Source: Metapseudomonas sp043392685
GTDB lineage: Bacteria > Pseudomonadota > Gammaproteobacteria > Pseudomonadales > Pseudomonadaceae
Reading direction: 5' to 3' (one strand)
Assembly (NCBI GenBank): GCA_043392685.1
Contig: JBHZGM010000006.1
DNA: 64,000 nucleotides
The notes beneath the pieces were generated by a model. That model had not been told where the DNA came from and ran no database searches. It was given only the letters and a program-made list of their open reading frames with translations. Positions 43,475 to 53,690 of this stretch are shown one piece after another; position 1 is the first letter of the stretch, and each line of letters starts with the position of its first letter. The translations under genes and the position numbers were made by a program.

Positions 43475-45040
43475 ATGACTGCCAGCAAGAAGGAACGCAA
43501 ACCCATTTCCACGGGGTCGGAATGGACCTTCGACCTGATTCGCGCCTATGACCGCGAGATCAGCCGGATCGCCGAGCGCTACGCGCTGGACACCTACCCG
43601 AACCAGATCGAAGTGATCAGCGCCGAGCAGATGATGGATGCCTACGCCTCGGTCGGCATGCCCATCGGCTATCACCACTGGTCCTACGGCAAGCACTTCC
43701 TCGCCACCGAAAAAGGCTATTCGCGGGGCCAGATGGGCCTGGCCTACGAGATCGTGATCAACTCCGATCCCTGCATCGCCTACTTGATGGAGGAAAACAC
43801 CATCACCATGCAGGCGCTGGTGATCGCCCATGCCTGCTACGGCCACAACAGCTTCTTCAAGGGCAACTACCTGTTCCGCACCTGGACCGACGCCAGCTCG
43901 ATCATCGACTACCTGGTGTTCGCCAAGCAGTACATCGCCCAGTGTGAGGAGCGCCACGGCATCGACGCGGTGGAAGACCTGCTGGACTCCTGCCACGCCC
44001 TGATGAACTACGGGGTGGACCGCTACAAGCGCCCCTACCCCATTTCCGCCGAAGAAGAACGGCGCCGACAGAAGGAGCGCGAGGAGCACCTGCAGAAGCA
44101 GATCAACGACCTCTGGCGCACCATTCCCAAGGGCAGCGGCAAGGGCAGCGAGAAGGACAACCAGCGCTTCCCGGCCGAACCGCAGGAAAACATCCTTTAC
44201 TTCATCGAGAAGCACGCGCCACTGCTGGAACCCTGGCAACGGGAAGTGGTGCGCATCGTGCGCAAGATCGCCCAGTACTTCTATCCGCAGCGCCAGACCC
44301 AGGTGATGAACGAAGGCTGGGCCACCTTCTGGCACTACACCATCCTCAACGATCTGTACGACGAGGGTCTGGTCACCGACGGCTTCATGATGGAGTTCCT
44401 GCAGTCGCACACCAGCGTGGTCTACCAGCCGCCCTTCGACAGCCCCTATTACAGCGGCATCAACCCTTACGCCCTGGGTTTTGCCATGTACCGCGACATC
44501 CGCCGCATCTGCGAGGAACCCACGGAGGAAGACCGGCGCTGGTTCCCGGACATCGCCGGCAGCGACTGGCTGTCCACCCTGAAATTCGCCATGAGCAGCT
44601 TCAAGGACGAAAGCTTCATCCTGCAGTTCCTTTCACCCAAGGTGATCCGCGACTTCAAGCTGTTCAGCATCCTCGACGACGACCAGAAGGACGAGCTGTA
44701 CGTCCCGGCTATCCATGACGAGCAGGGCTACCGCTTGATCCGCGAAATCCTCGCGGCCCAGTACAACCTCGGCAACCGGGAGCCCAACGTGCAGATCTGG
44801 AGTGTGGACCGCCGCGGCGACCGCTCGCTGACCCTGCGCCACCAGCAGCACGACCGCAAGCCGCTGGGTGACTCGACGGACGAAGTGCTCAAGCACCTGC
44901 ATCGCCTCTGGGGCTTCGATATCCACCTGGAAACCCGCAACGGCGAGCAGATCACCGGGAGTCATCATGTCCCCCCAAAGGGGGAGCGCACTGAGGACGG
45001 GGAATACCCGCGCCTGGACCTGATCATTCCACCCATTTGA
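43475..45040 (+). CDS. spoVR: SpoVR family protein
   Basis: A 521-residue SpoVR/YcgB protein, named for a Bacillus gene needed for spore cortex; in non-sporulators it is a stationary-phase/stress protein. Conserved blocks include GYSRGQMGLAYEIVINSDPCIAYLMEEN split around ACYGHNSFFKGNYLF, and MNEGWATFWHY with a histidine/glutamate pair. Follows yeaH by 13 bp with a GGGGAGG site. Confidence 0.95.
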   Translation: MTASKKERKPISTGSEWTFDLIRAYDREISRIAERYALDTYPNQIEVISAEQMMDAYASVGMPIGYHHWSYGKHFLATEKGYSRGQMGLAYEIVINSDPCIAYLMEENTITMQALVIAHACYGHNSFFKGNYLFRTWTDASSIIDYLVFAKQYIAQCEERHGIDAVEDLLDSCHALMNYGVDRYKRPYPISAEEERRRQKEREEHLQKQINDLWRTIPKGSGKGSEKDNQRFPAEPQENILYFIEKHAPLLEPWQREVVRIVRKIAQYFYPQRQTQVMNEGWATFWHYTILNDLYDEGLVTDGFMMEFLQSHTSVVYQPPFDSPYYSGINPYALGFAMYRDIRRICEEPTEEDRRWFPDIAGSDWLSTLKFAMSSFKDESFILQFLSPKVIRDFKLFSILDDDQKDELYVPAIHDEQGYRLIREILAAQYNLGNREPNVQIWSVDRRGDRSLTLRHQQHDRKPLGDSTDEVLKHLHRLWGFDIHLETRNGEQITGSHHVPPKGERTEDGEYPRLDLIIPPI

Positions 45041-45048
45041 CCGGTTGA

Positions 45049-45078
45049 GCGCATGCCCGGCCCGCACCGGGCATGCGC
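45049..45078 (+). terminator. terminator-like hairpin after spoVR
   Basis: A perfect 12-bp stem GCGCATGCCCGG/CCGGGCATGCGC with a 6-nt loop, 8 bp past the spoVR stop. Only two T residues follow. The rest of the gap to cca (45079-45258) holds no gene I can support. Confidence 0.6.
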
Positions 45079-45258
45079 TTCCGCCCAATGGGAGCCGCCC
45101 TCAGATGCGCCTGAGCGCCCCCGCTTGCCAGTCGCCAACACCGGTCCCAGCCTCTCCCGCGATGGCGCCGAGCGGCTGGAAAGCGCCATGCACGCGCTCG
45201 TCGCCCAGCTCCCTGCCGCCCGCCAGGCTGCTATCCTCCGCAGCCACGGAGGCAAGCC

Positions 45259-46491
45259 ATGCAGATATACAAAGTGGGCGGAGCGGTTCGCGACCGCCTG
45301 TTGGGTCGCGAGGTGATCGAGAACGACTGGGTAGTGGTAGGCGCCACGGCCGAAGAAATGCTGGAGCAGGGCTACCGCCCGGTGGGTGCGGACTTCCCGG
45401 TGTTCCTGCACCCCCAGAGCGGCGAGGAATACGCCCTCGCACGCACCGAACGCAAGAGCGGGCGCGGCTACGGCGGCTTTACCTTCTACGCCACCCCGGA
45501 TGTGACCCTGGAACAGGACCTGATCCGCCGCGACCTCACCGTTAACGCCATGGCCGAAGACGACCACGGCAACTTGATCGACCCCTATGGCGGCCAGAAA
45601 GACCTCGCCGCCCGCGTGCTGCGCCATGTCTCCCCCGCGTTCGCCGAAGATCCCCTGCGGGTATTGCGTGTCGCGCGCTTCGCTGCGCGCTATGCGCCAC
45701 TGGGCTTTACCGTCGCCGAGGAAACCCTGGCGCTGATGCGACGGATCGCCGAATCCGGCGAACTGGGCGCCCTGACACCGGAACGCAGCTGGAAGGAAGT
45801 CTCCCGCGCCCTGATGGAACCGCGCCCGGACGTGTTCATCCAGGTCCTGCGCGACTGCGGTGCCCTAGCTGCCTGGCTGCCCGAAGTGGACCGTCTGTTC
45901 GGCGTGCCGCAGCCGAAGAAGCACCACCCCGAGGTGGACTCCGGCATCCATGTGCTGGCGGTGCTGCGCCAATGCGCGGAACACCAGCAGCCGCTCACCG
46001 TGCGCTGGGCCTGCCTGCTGCATGACCTGGGCAAGGGCCTGACCCCGGAAGAGGAATGGCCGCAGCATATCGCCCACGAAAAGCGCGGCCTGAAACTGAT
46101 CAAGGCGGTGAATGAGCGCTGCAAGGTTCCCCGGGATTGCCAGGAACTGGCGCTGCTGGTGGGCGAGTACCACACCCATGCCCATCGCGCGCCGGAACTG
46201 CGCCCGAGCACATTGCTGGAGTTGCTGCAAAGCTTCGACGTCTACCGCCGCCCCCAGCGCTTCGAAGAGTTCGTCGCCGCCAGCGAGATGGATGCCCGCG
46301 GCCGCACCGGCCTGGAGCAGCGCGACTACCCCCAGGCCGCCTACCTGCTGGGTGCGGCGGCCGTCGCCCGCGCGGTGACGGCGCAGCCACTGCTGGAAAA
46401 GGGCTTGAAGGGGGCCGAACTGGGTGAAGCGCTCAAGGGCGAGCGCCTCAAGGCCCTGAAGGCTTACAAGGAAGGCTGCGGGAAGTCCTGA
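45259..46491 (+). CDS. cca: multifunctional CCA-adding tRNA nucleotidyltransferase
   Basis: Adds or repairs the 3' CCA of tRNAs. A 410-residue class II enzyme with the N-terminal VGGAVRDRLLG motif, the RRDLTVNAMA metal-binding segment, and a C-terminal HD domain (LLHDLGKG) typical of the long Enterobacteria/Pseudomonas form. GGAGG precedes the ATG. Its last 28 nt overlap the convergent folK end. Confidence 0.97.
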   Translation: MQIYKVGGAVRDRLLGREVIENDWVVVGATAEEMLEQGYRPVGADFPVFLHPQSGEEYALARTERKSGRGYGGFTFYATPDVTLEQDLIRRDLTVNAMAEDDHGNLIDPYGGQKDLAARVLRHVSPAFAEDPLRVLRVARFAARYAPLGFTVAEETLALMRRIAESGELGALTPERSWKEVSRALMEPRPDVFIQVLRDCGALAAWLPEVDRLFGVPQPKKHHPEVDSGIHVLAVLRQCAEHQQPLTVRWACLLHDLGKGLTPEEEWPQHIAHEKRGLKLIKAVNERCKVPRDCQELALLVGEYHTHAHRAPELRPSTLLELLQSFDVYRRPQRFEEFVAASEMDARGRTGLEQRDYPQAAYLLGAAAVARAVTAQPLLEKGLKGAELGEALKGERLKALKAYKEGCGKS

Positions 46492-47006
46492 ACCAGCTCG
46501 GCGGGCGTCAACTCGACGCCCCGCCACGAGAAGGCGACCGGCCAGAGCACCTGCTGGATGGAGGCGCCCTGCCACAACTCCGCAAAGGAGCGACGCTCGC
46601 CAGGGTGCAGCGCCTCGGGTGCCAGCAGCGCCAGGGGCCAGAGCACGAAGGCGTTCTTCAGCACCTCGGGGCGCGGCAGAACCAGGCCATCGAAATTGCC
46701 CACGCGATCGCCATACAGCAGCACGTCGATATCCAGTGGCAGGCCCTTGCGGCCCGGCGCGTAGCGGCCGTTGTCGGCCTCGATCTCCTTGAGCCGGCGA
46801 TCCAGCTCATGGAGCGACAGGTCGGTGCGGGCAACCACCACCAGATTGAAGAAATTCCCACTCTTGATACCAACCGGCAGGCTCTCGAACACCGCCGAGC
46901 AGCGTATGTCCTGAAGGAAACCGGCCAGGGCTTCGAGACCGGCGGTGAGATTGCGCTCGCGCTCGATGTTGCTGCCGAGGCCGAGGTAGATAGTGGTCAG
47001 CGACAT
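46464..47006 (-). CDS. folK: 2-amino-4-hydroxy-6-hydroxymethyldihydropteridine pyrophosphokinase
   Basis: Transfers pyrophosphate from ATP to the pterin in folate synthesis. A 180-residue protein with the LGLGSNIERERNL start and the ATP/Mg motif KGLPLDIDVLLYG. It overlaps folB at its start and converges on cca. Confidence 0.93.
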   Translation of the reverse strand: MSLTTIYLGLGSNIERERNLTAGLEALAGFLQDIRCSAVFESLPVGIKSGNFFNLVVVARTDLSLHELDRRLKEIEADNGRYAPGRKGLPLDIDVLLYGDRVGNFDGLVLPRPEVLKNAFVLWPLALLAPEALHPGERRSFAELWQGASIQQVLWPVAFSWRGVELTPAELVQDFPQPSL

Positions 47007-47350
47007 CCGCGCTCGATCTCCACGCCAACGCTGCTGGCCGCAGCTACCGCGCCAGGCTTGTGCAACTTCAGGCGGACCCAGGGAATGTTGAACTCGGCCA
47101 TCAGCAGGGCCACCAGGCGCTCGGCGAAGGTTTCCACCAGGAGAAACTGCGCTTGGGCGGCGAAGGCCTGGATGCGCTGGGACACGGCCGCGTAGTCGAG
47201 TGCCTTGTCCAGGTCATCGCCCGCGGCGGCCGGGCGGTTGTCCCAGCCCAGTTGCAGGTCCAGGCGCAGGCACTGGCGAATGCTGCGCTCCCAGTCATAG
47301 GCACCGATTACGGTGTCGACTTCCAGACCTTCGATGAAAACCGTGTCCAC
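46997..47350 (-). CDS. folB: dihydroneopterin aldolase
   Basis: Cleaves dihydroneopterin before the FolK step. A 117-residue protein with VIGAYDWERSIRQ at the N-terminus and KLHKPGAV at the C-terminus, both active-site segments. The start is GTG. It overlaps folK by 10 nt and is divergent from plsY with about 51 bp between. Confidence 0.93.
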   Translation of the reverse strand: MDTVFIEGLEVDTVIGAYDWERSIRQCLRLDLQLGWDNRPAAAGDDLDKALDYAAVSQRIQAFAAQAQFLLVETFAERLVALLMAEFNIPWVRLKLHKPGAVAAASSVGVEIERGCR

Positions 47351-47401
47351 GTTAATGCTGCCCCGCTAGAATCGGGACTTCCTCGCCCCGGAATGGATAC
47401 C

Positions 47402-47971
47402 ATGTTTTGGCTGCTGGCGACTCTCGCCTACCTGCTCGGATCGTTGTCCTTCGCCATTCTGCTCAGCCGTCTGTTCGGCACGGGCGACCCGCGTGCCCAG
47501 GGCTCCGGTAACCCTGGCGCCACCAACATGCTGCGGGTGGCAGGAAAGAAACTGGCGATCCTGACCTTGCTCGGCGACCTGCTGAAAGGCCTGCTGCCGG
47601 TACTGGTCGCCCGCTACTGCGGCTTCGACATCCAGCAACAGGCCTGGATCGGCCTGGCCGCGGTGCTCGGACACCTTTATCCCCTGTACTTCCGCTTTCG
47701 CGGCGGCAAGGGCGTCGCCACCGCCGCCGGCATGCTGCTGGGGCTCTATCCCCCGGCCGCGCTGCTGGCCGTCAGTGTCTGGCTGCTGACCTTCCACCTG
47801 ACCCGCACCAGCTCGCTGGCAGCGCTGATCGCCACGCCGCTGACCCTGCCACTGCTGGCCTGGCAGCAACCCGGCGCACTCCTGCCGATGACAGTGCTGA
47901 CCGGACTCATTGTCTGGCGCCATCGCGGAAATCTACGCGACCTTTTCGCCGGACGCGAACGGCATTTCTGA
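47402..47971 (+). CDS. plsY: glycerol-3-phosphate acyltransferase PlsY
   Basis: Transfers acyl groups from acyl-phosphate to glycerol-3-phosphate in the inner membrane. A 189-residue protein with several hydrophobic helices and the conserved loops GSGNPGATNMLR, FRGGKGVATAAG and HRGNLRDLFAG. A second in-frame ATG three codons upstream (47393) cannot be excluded. Confidence 0.95.
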   Translation: MFWLLATLAYLLGSLSFAILLSRLFGTGDPRAQGSGNPGATNMLRVAGKKLAILTLLGDLLKGLLPVLVARYCGFDIQQQAWIGLAAVLGHLYPLYFRFRGGKGVATAAGMLLGLYPPAALLAVSVWLLTFHLTRTSSLAALIATPLTLPLLAWQQPGALLPMTVLTGLIVWRHRGNLRDLFAGRERHF

Positions 47972-48001
47972 TCAACTGAAGGAAATCGGCTCAACCAGCC
48001 G

Positions 48002-49027
48002 TCAGACAGCGGGTAGCTGCTCCATCGGCCAGCGTGCATGCACACCGATCGCCGGACCATCCTGCTGCCCCGCCAGCAAGCGCTGACAGCCGGCATAAGC
48101 GATCATCGCGCCGTTATCGGTGCAGAAACGCGGCCGTGCGTAGAACACTTCGCCCTTCATCTCACCAAGCATCCTGCCCAGCGACTGACGCAGCGACTGG
48201 TTGGCGCTGACGCCACCGGCGATCACCAGACGCTTCAGGCCGGTCTGCTTGAGGGCGCGCTTGCATTTGATGGTGAGAGTCTCCACGACCGCCTGTTCAA
48301 AGGCCAGCGCGATGTCGCAACGGGTTTGCTCACCGTCGTCCCCAGCATTGCGGCACTGCTGCCAGGTGTTGAGGGCGAAGGTCTTGAGGCCGCTGAAGGA
48401 GAAATCCAGCCCCGGCCGATCGGTCATCGGTCGCGGGAAGGTGAAGCGACCGGGCGTACCGTTCTGGGCCAGGCGGGCGATCTCCGGGCCACCGGGGTAG
48501 CCGAGGCCGATCAGTTTGGCGGTCTTGTCGAAGGCTTCACCGGCGGCATCGTCCACCGATTCGCCAAGCAACTGGTAGCGGCCGATGCCATCCACCCGCA
48601 CCAGCTGGGTGTGGCCGCCGGACACCAGCAAGGCGACGAACGGGAACTGCGGCGGCTGCTCTTCCAGCATGGGGGCCAGCAAGTGGCCTTCCATATGGTG
48701 CACGCCGAGCGCCGGCACCCCCCACGCGAAGGCCAGAGCCTGGGCGCAGGAGGCTCCCACCAACAGCGCGCCCACCAGGCCGGGGCCGGCGGTATAGGCG
48801 ATGCCGTCGATGTCTTCGGGTTTGCGACCGGCCCCCTCCAGCACCTCGCGCAGCAGCGGCAGCAGGCGCTTGACGTGGTCACGGGAGGCCAGCTCGGGTA
48901 CGACGCCGCCGTAGACCCGGTGCAGGTCGATCTGACTGAACAGCGCGTCGGCCAGCAGGCCGCGCTCACTGTCGTAAAGGGCGACGCCGGTTTCGTCGCA
49001 GGAGGTTTCCAACCCCAGCACTAGCAT
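48002..49027 (-). CDS. tsaD: tRNA N6-adenosine threonylcarbamoyltransferase
   Basis: Catalyses the last step of t6A37 formation with TsaB/TsaE. A 341-residue ASKHA-fold protein with iron-binding histidines in VHHMEGH and the ETSCDETGVALYD N-terminus. Divergent from the rpsU-dnaG-rpoD operon, the usual gammaproteobacterial arrangement. Confidence 0.97.
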   Translation of the reverse strand: MLVLGLETSCDETGVALYDSERGLLADALFSQIDLHRVYGGVVPELASRDHVKRLLPLLREVLEGAGRKPEDIDGIAYTAGPGLVGALLVGASCAQALAFAWGVPALGVHHMEGHLLAPMLEEQPPQFPFVALLVSGGHTQLVRVDGIGRYQLLGESVDDAAGEAFDKTAKLIGLGYPGGPEIARLAQNGTPGRFTFPRPMTDRPGLDFSFSGLKTFALNTWQQCRNAGDDGEQTRCDIALAFEQAVVETLTIKCKRALKQTGLKRLVIAGGVSANQSLRQSLGRMLGEMKGEVFYARPRFCTDNGAMIAYAGCQRLLAGQQDGPAIGVHARWPMEQLPAV

Positions 49028-49117
49028 GGGTACGAGCCTTTCTGGCCTGGCAAAAGAAGAAGGCGCGAATCATAATCGCCGCCCCTTGTGCCGACTAGCG
49101 GTTTTCGACTGAAGGCT

Positions 49118-49146
49118 TTGCATTCCGTGCCTTGAGGCGTTAATAT
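49118..49146 (+). promoter_or_regulatory. sigma-70 promoter of the rpsU operon
   Basis: TTGCAT (49118-49123), 17-bp spacer, TAATAT (49141-49146), about 88 bp before the rpsU start and pointing into rpsU-dnaG-rpoD. Confidence 0.7.
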
Positions 49147-49233
49147 CCGCAGCCCTTGAAATCCGACGCGCCACCGAGCCAGCTTTTGCCGGAATGCGTC
49201 GACCATTCGGTAATTGATGAAGGTACGACCTGG

Positions 49234-49449
49234 ATGCCAGCCGTCAAAGTAAAAGAGAACGAACCCTTCGACGTAGCCCTGCGTCGTTTCAAGCGCTCCT
49301 GCGAAAAAGCCGGCGTACTGGCCGAAGTTCGCAGCCGTGAGTTCTACGAGAAGCCCACTGCCGAGCGCAAGCGCAAGGCCGCCGCTGCGGTCAAGCGTCA
49401 CGCCAAGAAAGTGCAGCGCGAGCAGCGCCGCCGCGAGCGCCTGTACTGA
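49234..49449 (+). CDS. rpsU: 30S ribosomal protein bS21
   Basis: A 71-residue highly basic small-subunit protein (MPAVKVKENEPFDVALRRF, ending KKVQREQRRRERLY) near the anti-SD end of 16S rRNA. The start at 49234 gives exactly the family length; the longer frame upstream is not conserved. First gene of the macromolecular synthesis operon. Confidence 0.98.
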   Translation: MPAVKVKENEPFDVALRRFKRSCEKAGVLAEVRSREFYEKPTAERKRKAAAAVKRHAKKVQREQRRRERLY

Positions 49450-49480
49450 GTTAACAGGCTCTGCCGCACGCTCAGGCATC

Positions 49481-49503
49481 GCCCGGCTCCAGCCGGGCGT
49501 TTG
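49481..49503 (+). terminator. first hairpin between rpsU and dnaG
   Basis: A perfect 7-bp stem GCCCGGC/GCCGGGC with a TCCA loop followed by GTTTG. A weak or partial terminator would let most transcripts stop after rpsU. Confidence 0.65.
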
Positions 49504-49519
49504 CATAATGGGCACACGG

Positions 49520-49557
49520 AAGACTCCGCTTCGCCTTGGCGAATGGCGGAGTCTTTT
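49520..49557 (+). terminator. second, branched hairpin between rpsU and dnaG
   Basis: An outer stem AAGACTCCGC/GCGGAGTCTT surrounds an inner stem TTCGCC/GGCGAA and is followed by TT. Strong structure 70 bp before dnaG. It fits the rpsU-dnaG terminator known from E. coli that sets the low DnaG level. Confidence 0.78.
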
Positions 49558-49627
49558 GCTTTCCAGCTCAAGACTCCCGCCTCCGGGCGCGAGTATGCTT
49601 TGAACCTCCCCGCGTCCCGAGCACCCT

Positions 49628-51622
49628 ATGGCTGGCCTGATCCCCCAAGGCTTCATCGACGACCTGCTGAATCGCACCGACATTGTCGAAGTGGTCGGCG
49701 CGCGCGTGCAGCTGAAAAAGGCCGGCAAGAACTACACCGCACGCTGCCCCTTCCATAACGAAAAGACGCCCTCCTTCAGCGTCAGCCCGGACAAGCAGTT
49801 CTATTACTGCTTCGGCTGCGGCGCCGGCGGCAACGCCCTCGGCTTCATCATGGACCACGACCACCTGGACTTTCCCCAGGCGGTCGAGGAACTGGCCAAA
49901 CGCGCCGGCCTGGAAGTACCCCGGGAGGAAAGCGGCCGCAGCAGAGGCCCGCGCCAGCCCAGCGATTCCCCGCTCTACGCACTGCTCAGTGCCGCATCGG
50001 ATTACTACCGCCATGCGCTGAAGCAACACCCGACGCGCAAGGCGGCGGTCGATTACCTCAAGGGCCGTGGCCTGACCGGCGAGATCGCCCGCGACTTCGC
50101 CCTGGGCTTCGCCCCCCCCGGCTGGGACAACCTGCTCAAGCACATGGGTGGCGACAGCCTGCAGCAGAAGCACATGATCGACGCCGGCCTGCTGATCGAG
50201 AACGCCGACACCGGCAAGCGCTACGACCGCTTCCGTGACCGGGTGATGTTCCCGATCCGCGACAGCCGCGGGCGCATCATTGCCTTCGGTGGCCGGGTGC
50301 TGGGCGACGACAAGCCCAAGTACCTGAACTCCCCGGAAACCCCGGTCTTCCACAAGGGCCAGGAACTCTACGGGCTGTACGAGGCGCGCAAGCACAACCG
50401 CAACCTCGACGAAATCATGGTGGTCGAGGGCTACATGGACGTCATCGCCCTGGCCCAGCAAGGCCTGCGCAATGCCGTCGCCACCCTCGGCACCGCCACC
50501 AGCGAAGAGCACATCCGCCGCCTGTTCCGCCTGGTGCCGAACATCCTCTTCTGCTTCGATGGCGACCAGGCCGGACGCAAGGCCGCCTGGCGCGCCCTGG
50601 AAGCGACCCTTCCAAGCCTGGAAGACGGCCGCCGCGCTCGCTTCCTCTTCCTGCCGGAAGGCGAAGACCCGGACAGCCTGGTCCGCAAGGAAGGTACCGA
50701 CGCCTTCCGCGCGCGGACCACCCAACACGCCCAGCCGCTGGCCGACTACTTCTTCCAGCAACTGACCCAGGAAGCCGATCCGGCCTCCCTGGAAGGCAAG
50801 GCCCACCTGGCCACCCTGGCCGCGCCGCTGATCGAGCGCATCCCTGGCGCCAACCTGAAGGTGCTGATGCGCCAGCGTCTGGCCGAAATCACCGGCCTCA
50901 ACGGCGAAGCCCTCGGCCAGTTCGCCCGCACCGCCGCCCCCAGCGTCAGCCACGACAACCAGGGCTACCCGGAAGATTCCTACTACGAAGCCTTCTCTGG
51001 CTACGAAGACCAGCATTACGAACCAGACCACTCGCACTTCTTCGAACAGCCAGCCATGCAGCAGCCCCACTGGCAGAAGGACGAGAAGCGCAAGGACGGC
51101 TGGAAAAAGGACGACTGGAAGAAAGACGGCAAGAAGTGGAACAAGCAGGGCCGCGATGATTTCAAGCGCCCGCCACGCACCGAAGTGAAGGTGGAGTCCC
51201 CCACGCTCACCGCACTGCGCACCCTGCTCCACCATCCATCACTGGCGCAGAAGGTGGAAGATGCCAGCCACTTCGCCGCTGAAGACGACACGTACGCCCA
51301 GCTCATGGTGTCGCTGGTGGAAGCCGTGCAGAAGAACCCGAAACTGCGTTCGCTGCAGTTGATCGCCCGCTGGCACGGCACCGATCAGGGCCGTCTGCTA
51401 CGAGCGCTGGCGGAGAAGGAATGGCTGATTTCCGACGACAACCTTGAACAACAGTTTTTCGACACTATAACTAGGTTGTCGGCTCGCCAGCGGGAACGCC
51501 GCCTGGAAAATCTGCTGCAAAAAGCACGGCAAAGCGAACTCAGCGCAGAGGAAAAAGATCAGCTGCGCGACCTTCTCAGCCGCAACACGTCTCCACTGAC
51601 TCCGACCTCAACTGGCGCGTGA
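49628..51622 (+). CDS. dnaG: DNA primase
   Basis: Synthesises RNA primers at the replication fork. A 664-residue protein with an N-terminal zinc-binding domain (Cys40, His43, Cys61, Cys64), the RNA-polymerase core with TOPRIM (VVEGYMDVIAL near 265) and a C-terminal DnaB-binding region. A Lys/Trp/Asp-rich low-complexity linker (about 475-515: repeated WKKDDWKKDGKKW-type units) joins core and C-terminus. Confidence 0.97.
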   Translation: MAGLIPQGFIDDLLNRTDIVEVVGARVQLKKAGKNYTARCPFHNEKTPSFSVSPDKQFYYCFGCGAGGNALGFIMDHDHLDFPQAVEELAKRAGLEVPREESGRSRGPRQPSDSPLYALLSAASDYYRHALKQHPTRKAAVDYLKGRGLTGEIARDFALGFAPPGWDNLLKHMGGDSLQQKHMIDAGLLIENADTGKRYDRFRDRVMFPIRDSRGRIIAFGGRVLGDDKPKYLNSPETPVFHKGQELYGLYEARKHNRNLDEIMVVEGYMDVIALAQQGLRNAVATLGTATSEEHIRRLFRLVPNILFCFDGDQAGRKAAWRALEATLPSLEDGRRARFLFLPEGEDPDSLVRKEGTDAFRARTTQHAQPLADYFFQQLTQEADPASLEGKAHLATLAAPLIERIPGANLKVLMRQRLAEITGLNGEALGQFARTAAPSVSHDNQGYPEDSYYEAFSGYEDQHYEPDHSHFFEQPAMQQPHWQKDEKRKDGWKKDDWKKDGKKWNKQGRDDFKRPPRTEVKVESPTLTALRTLLHHPSLAQKVEDASHFAAEDDTYAQLMVSLVEAVQKNPKLRSLQLIARWHGTDQGRLLRALAEKEWLISDDNLEQQFFDTITRLSARQRERRLENLLQKARQSELSAEEKDQLRDLLSRNTSPLTPTSTGA

Positions 51623-51636
51623 GGCCCCGGATCAGG

Positions 51637-51642
51637 TATAAT
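51637..51642 (+). promoter_or_regulatory. candidate internal promoter (-10) for rpoD
   Basis: A perfect TATAAT lies 48 bp before the rpoD start in the 67-bp gap after dnaG. No good -35 is visible 17 bp upstream, so this could be an extended or activator-dependent promoter, or chance. Confidence 0.35.
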
Positions 51643-51689
51643 CCTCGGCTTGTTTTCAGCCCGCCAAGACCTTAAGTGGATAGGGTGCT

Positions 51690-53540
<1,851 letters not shown>

Positions 53541-53560
53541 GACGAGCAAAGCGATACGAG

Positions 53561-53589
53561 AACCCCCGGCCAGTCCGGGGGTTTTCTTT
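53561..53589 (+). terminator. Rho-independent terminator of rpoD
   Basis: Stem AACCCCCGG/CCGGGGGTT with a 5-nt loop followed by TTTTC, 20 bp past the rpoD stop. Confidence 0.92.
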
Positions 53590-53690
53590 TGTCCGCGAAC
53601 CGGATCGCAGCTACGTTCGCTCCCCTTCCAGATGCCAAGCAGCCACGTCTACACTTCCGTCTTACATCCCATCACGGAATGAGGCCGACA

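Noticed and set aside
45053..45316. Possible small gene between spoVR and cca with a helical-looking segment (ERLESAMHALVAQLPAARQAA)
   Set aside because: No ribosome binding site, poor N-terminal half, and a 58-nt overlap with the well-supported cca start; cannot be supported from sequence alone.
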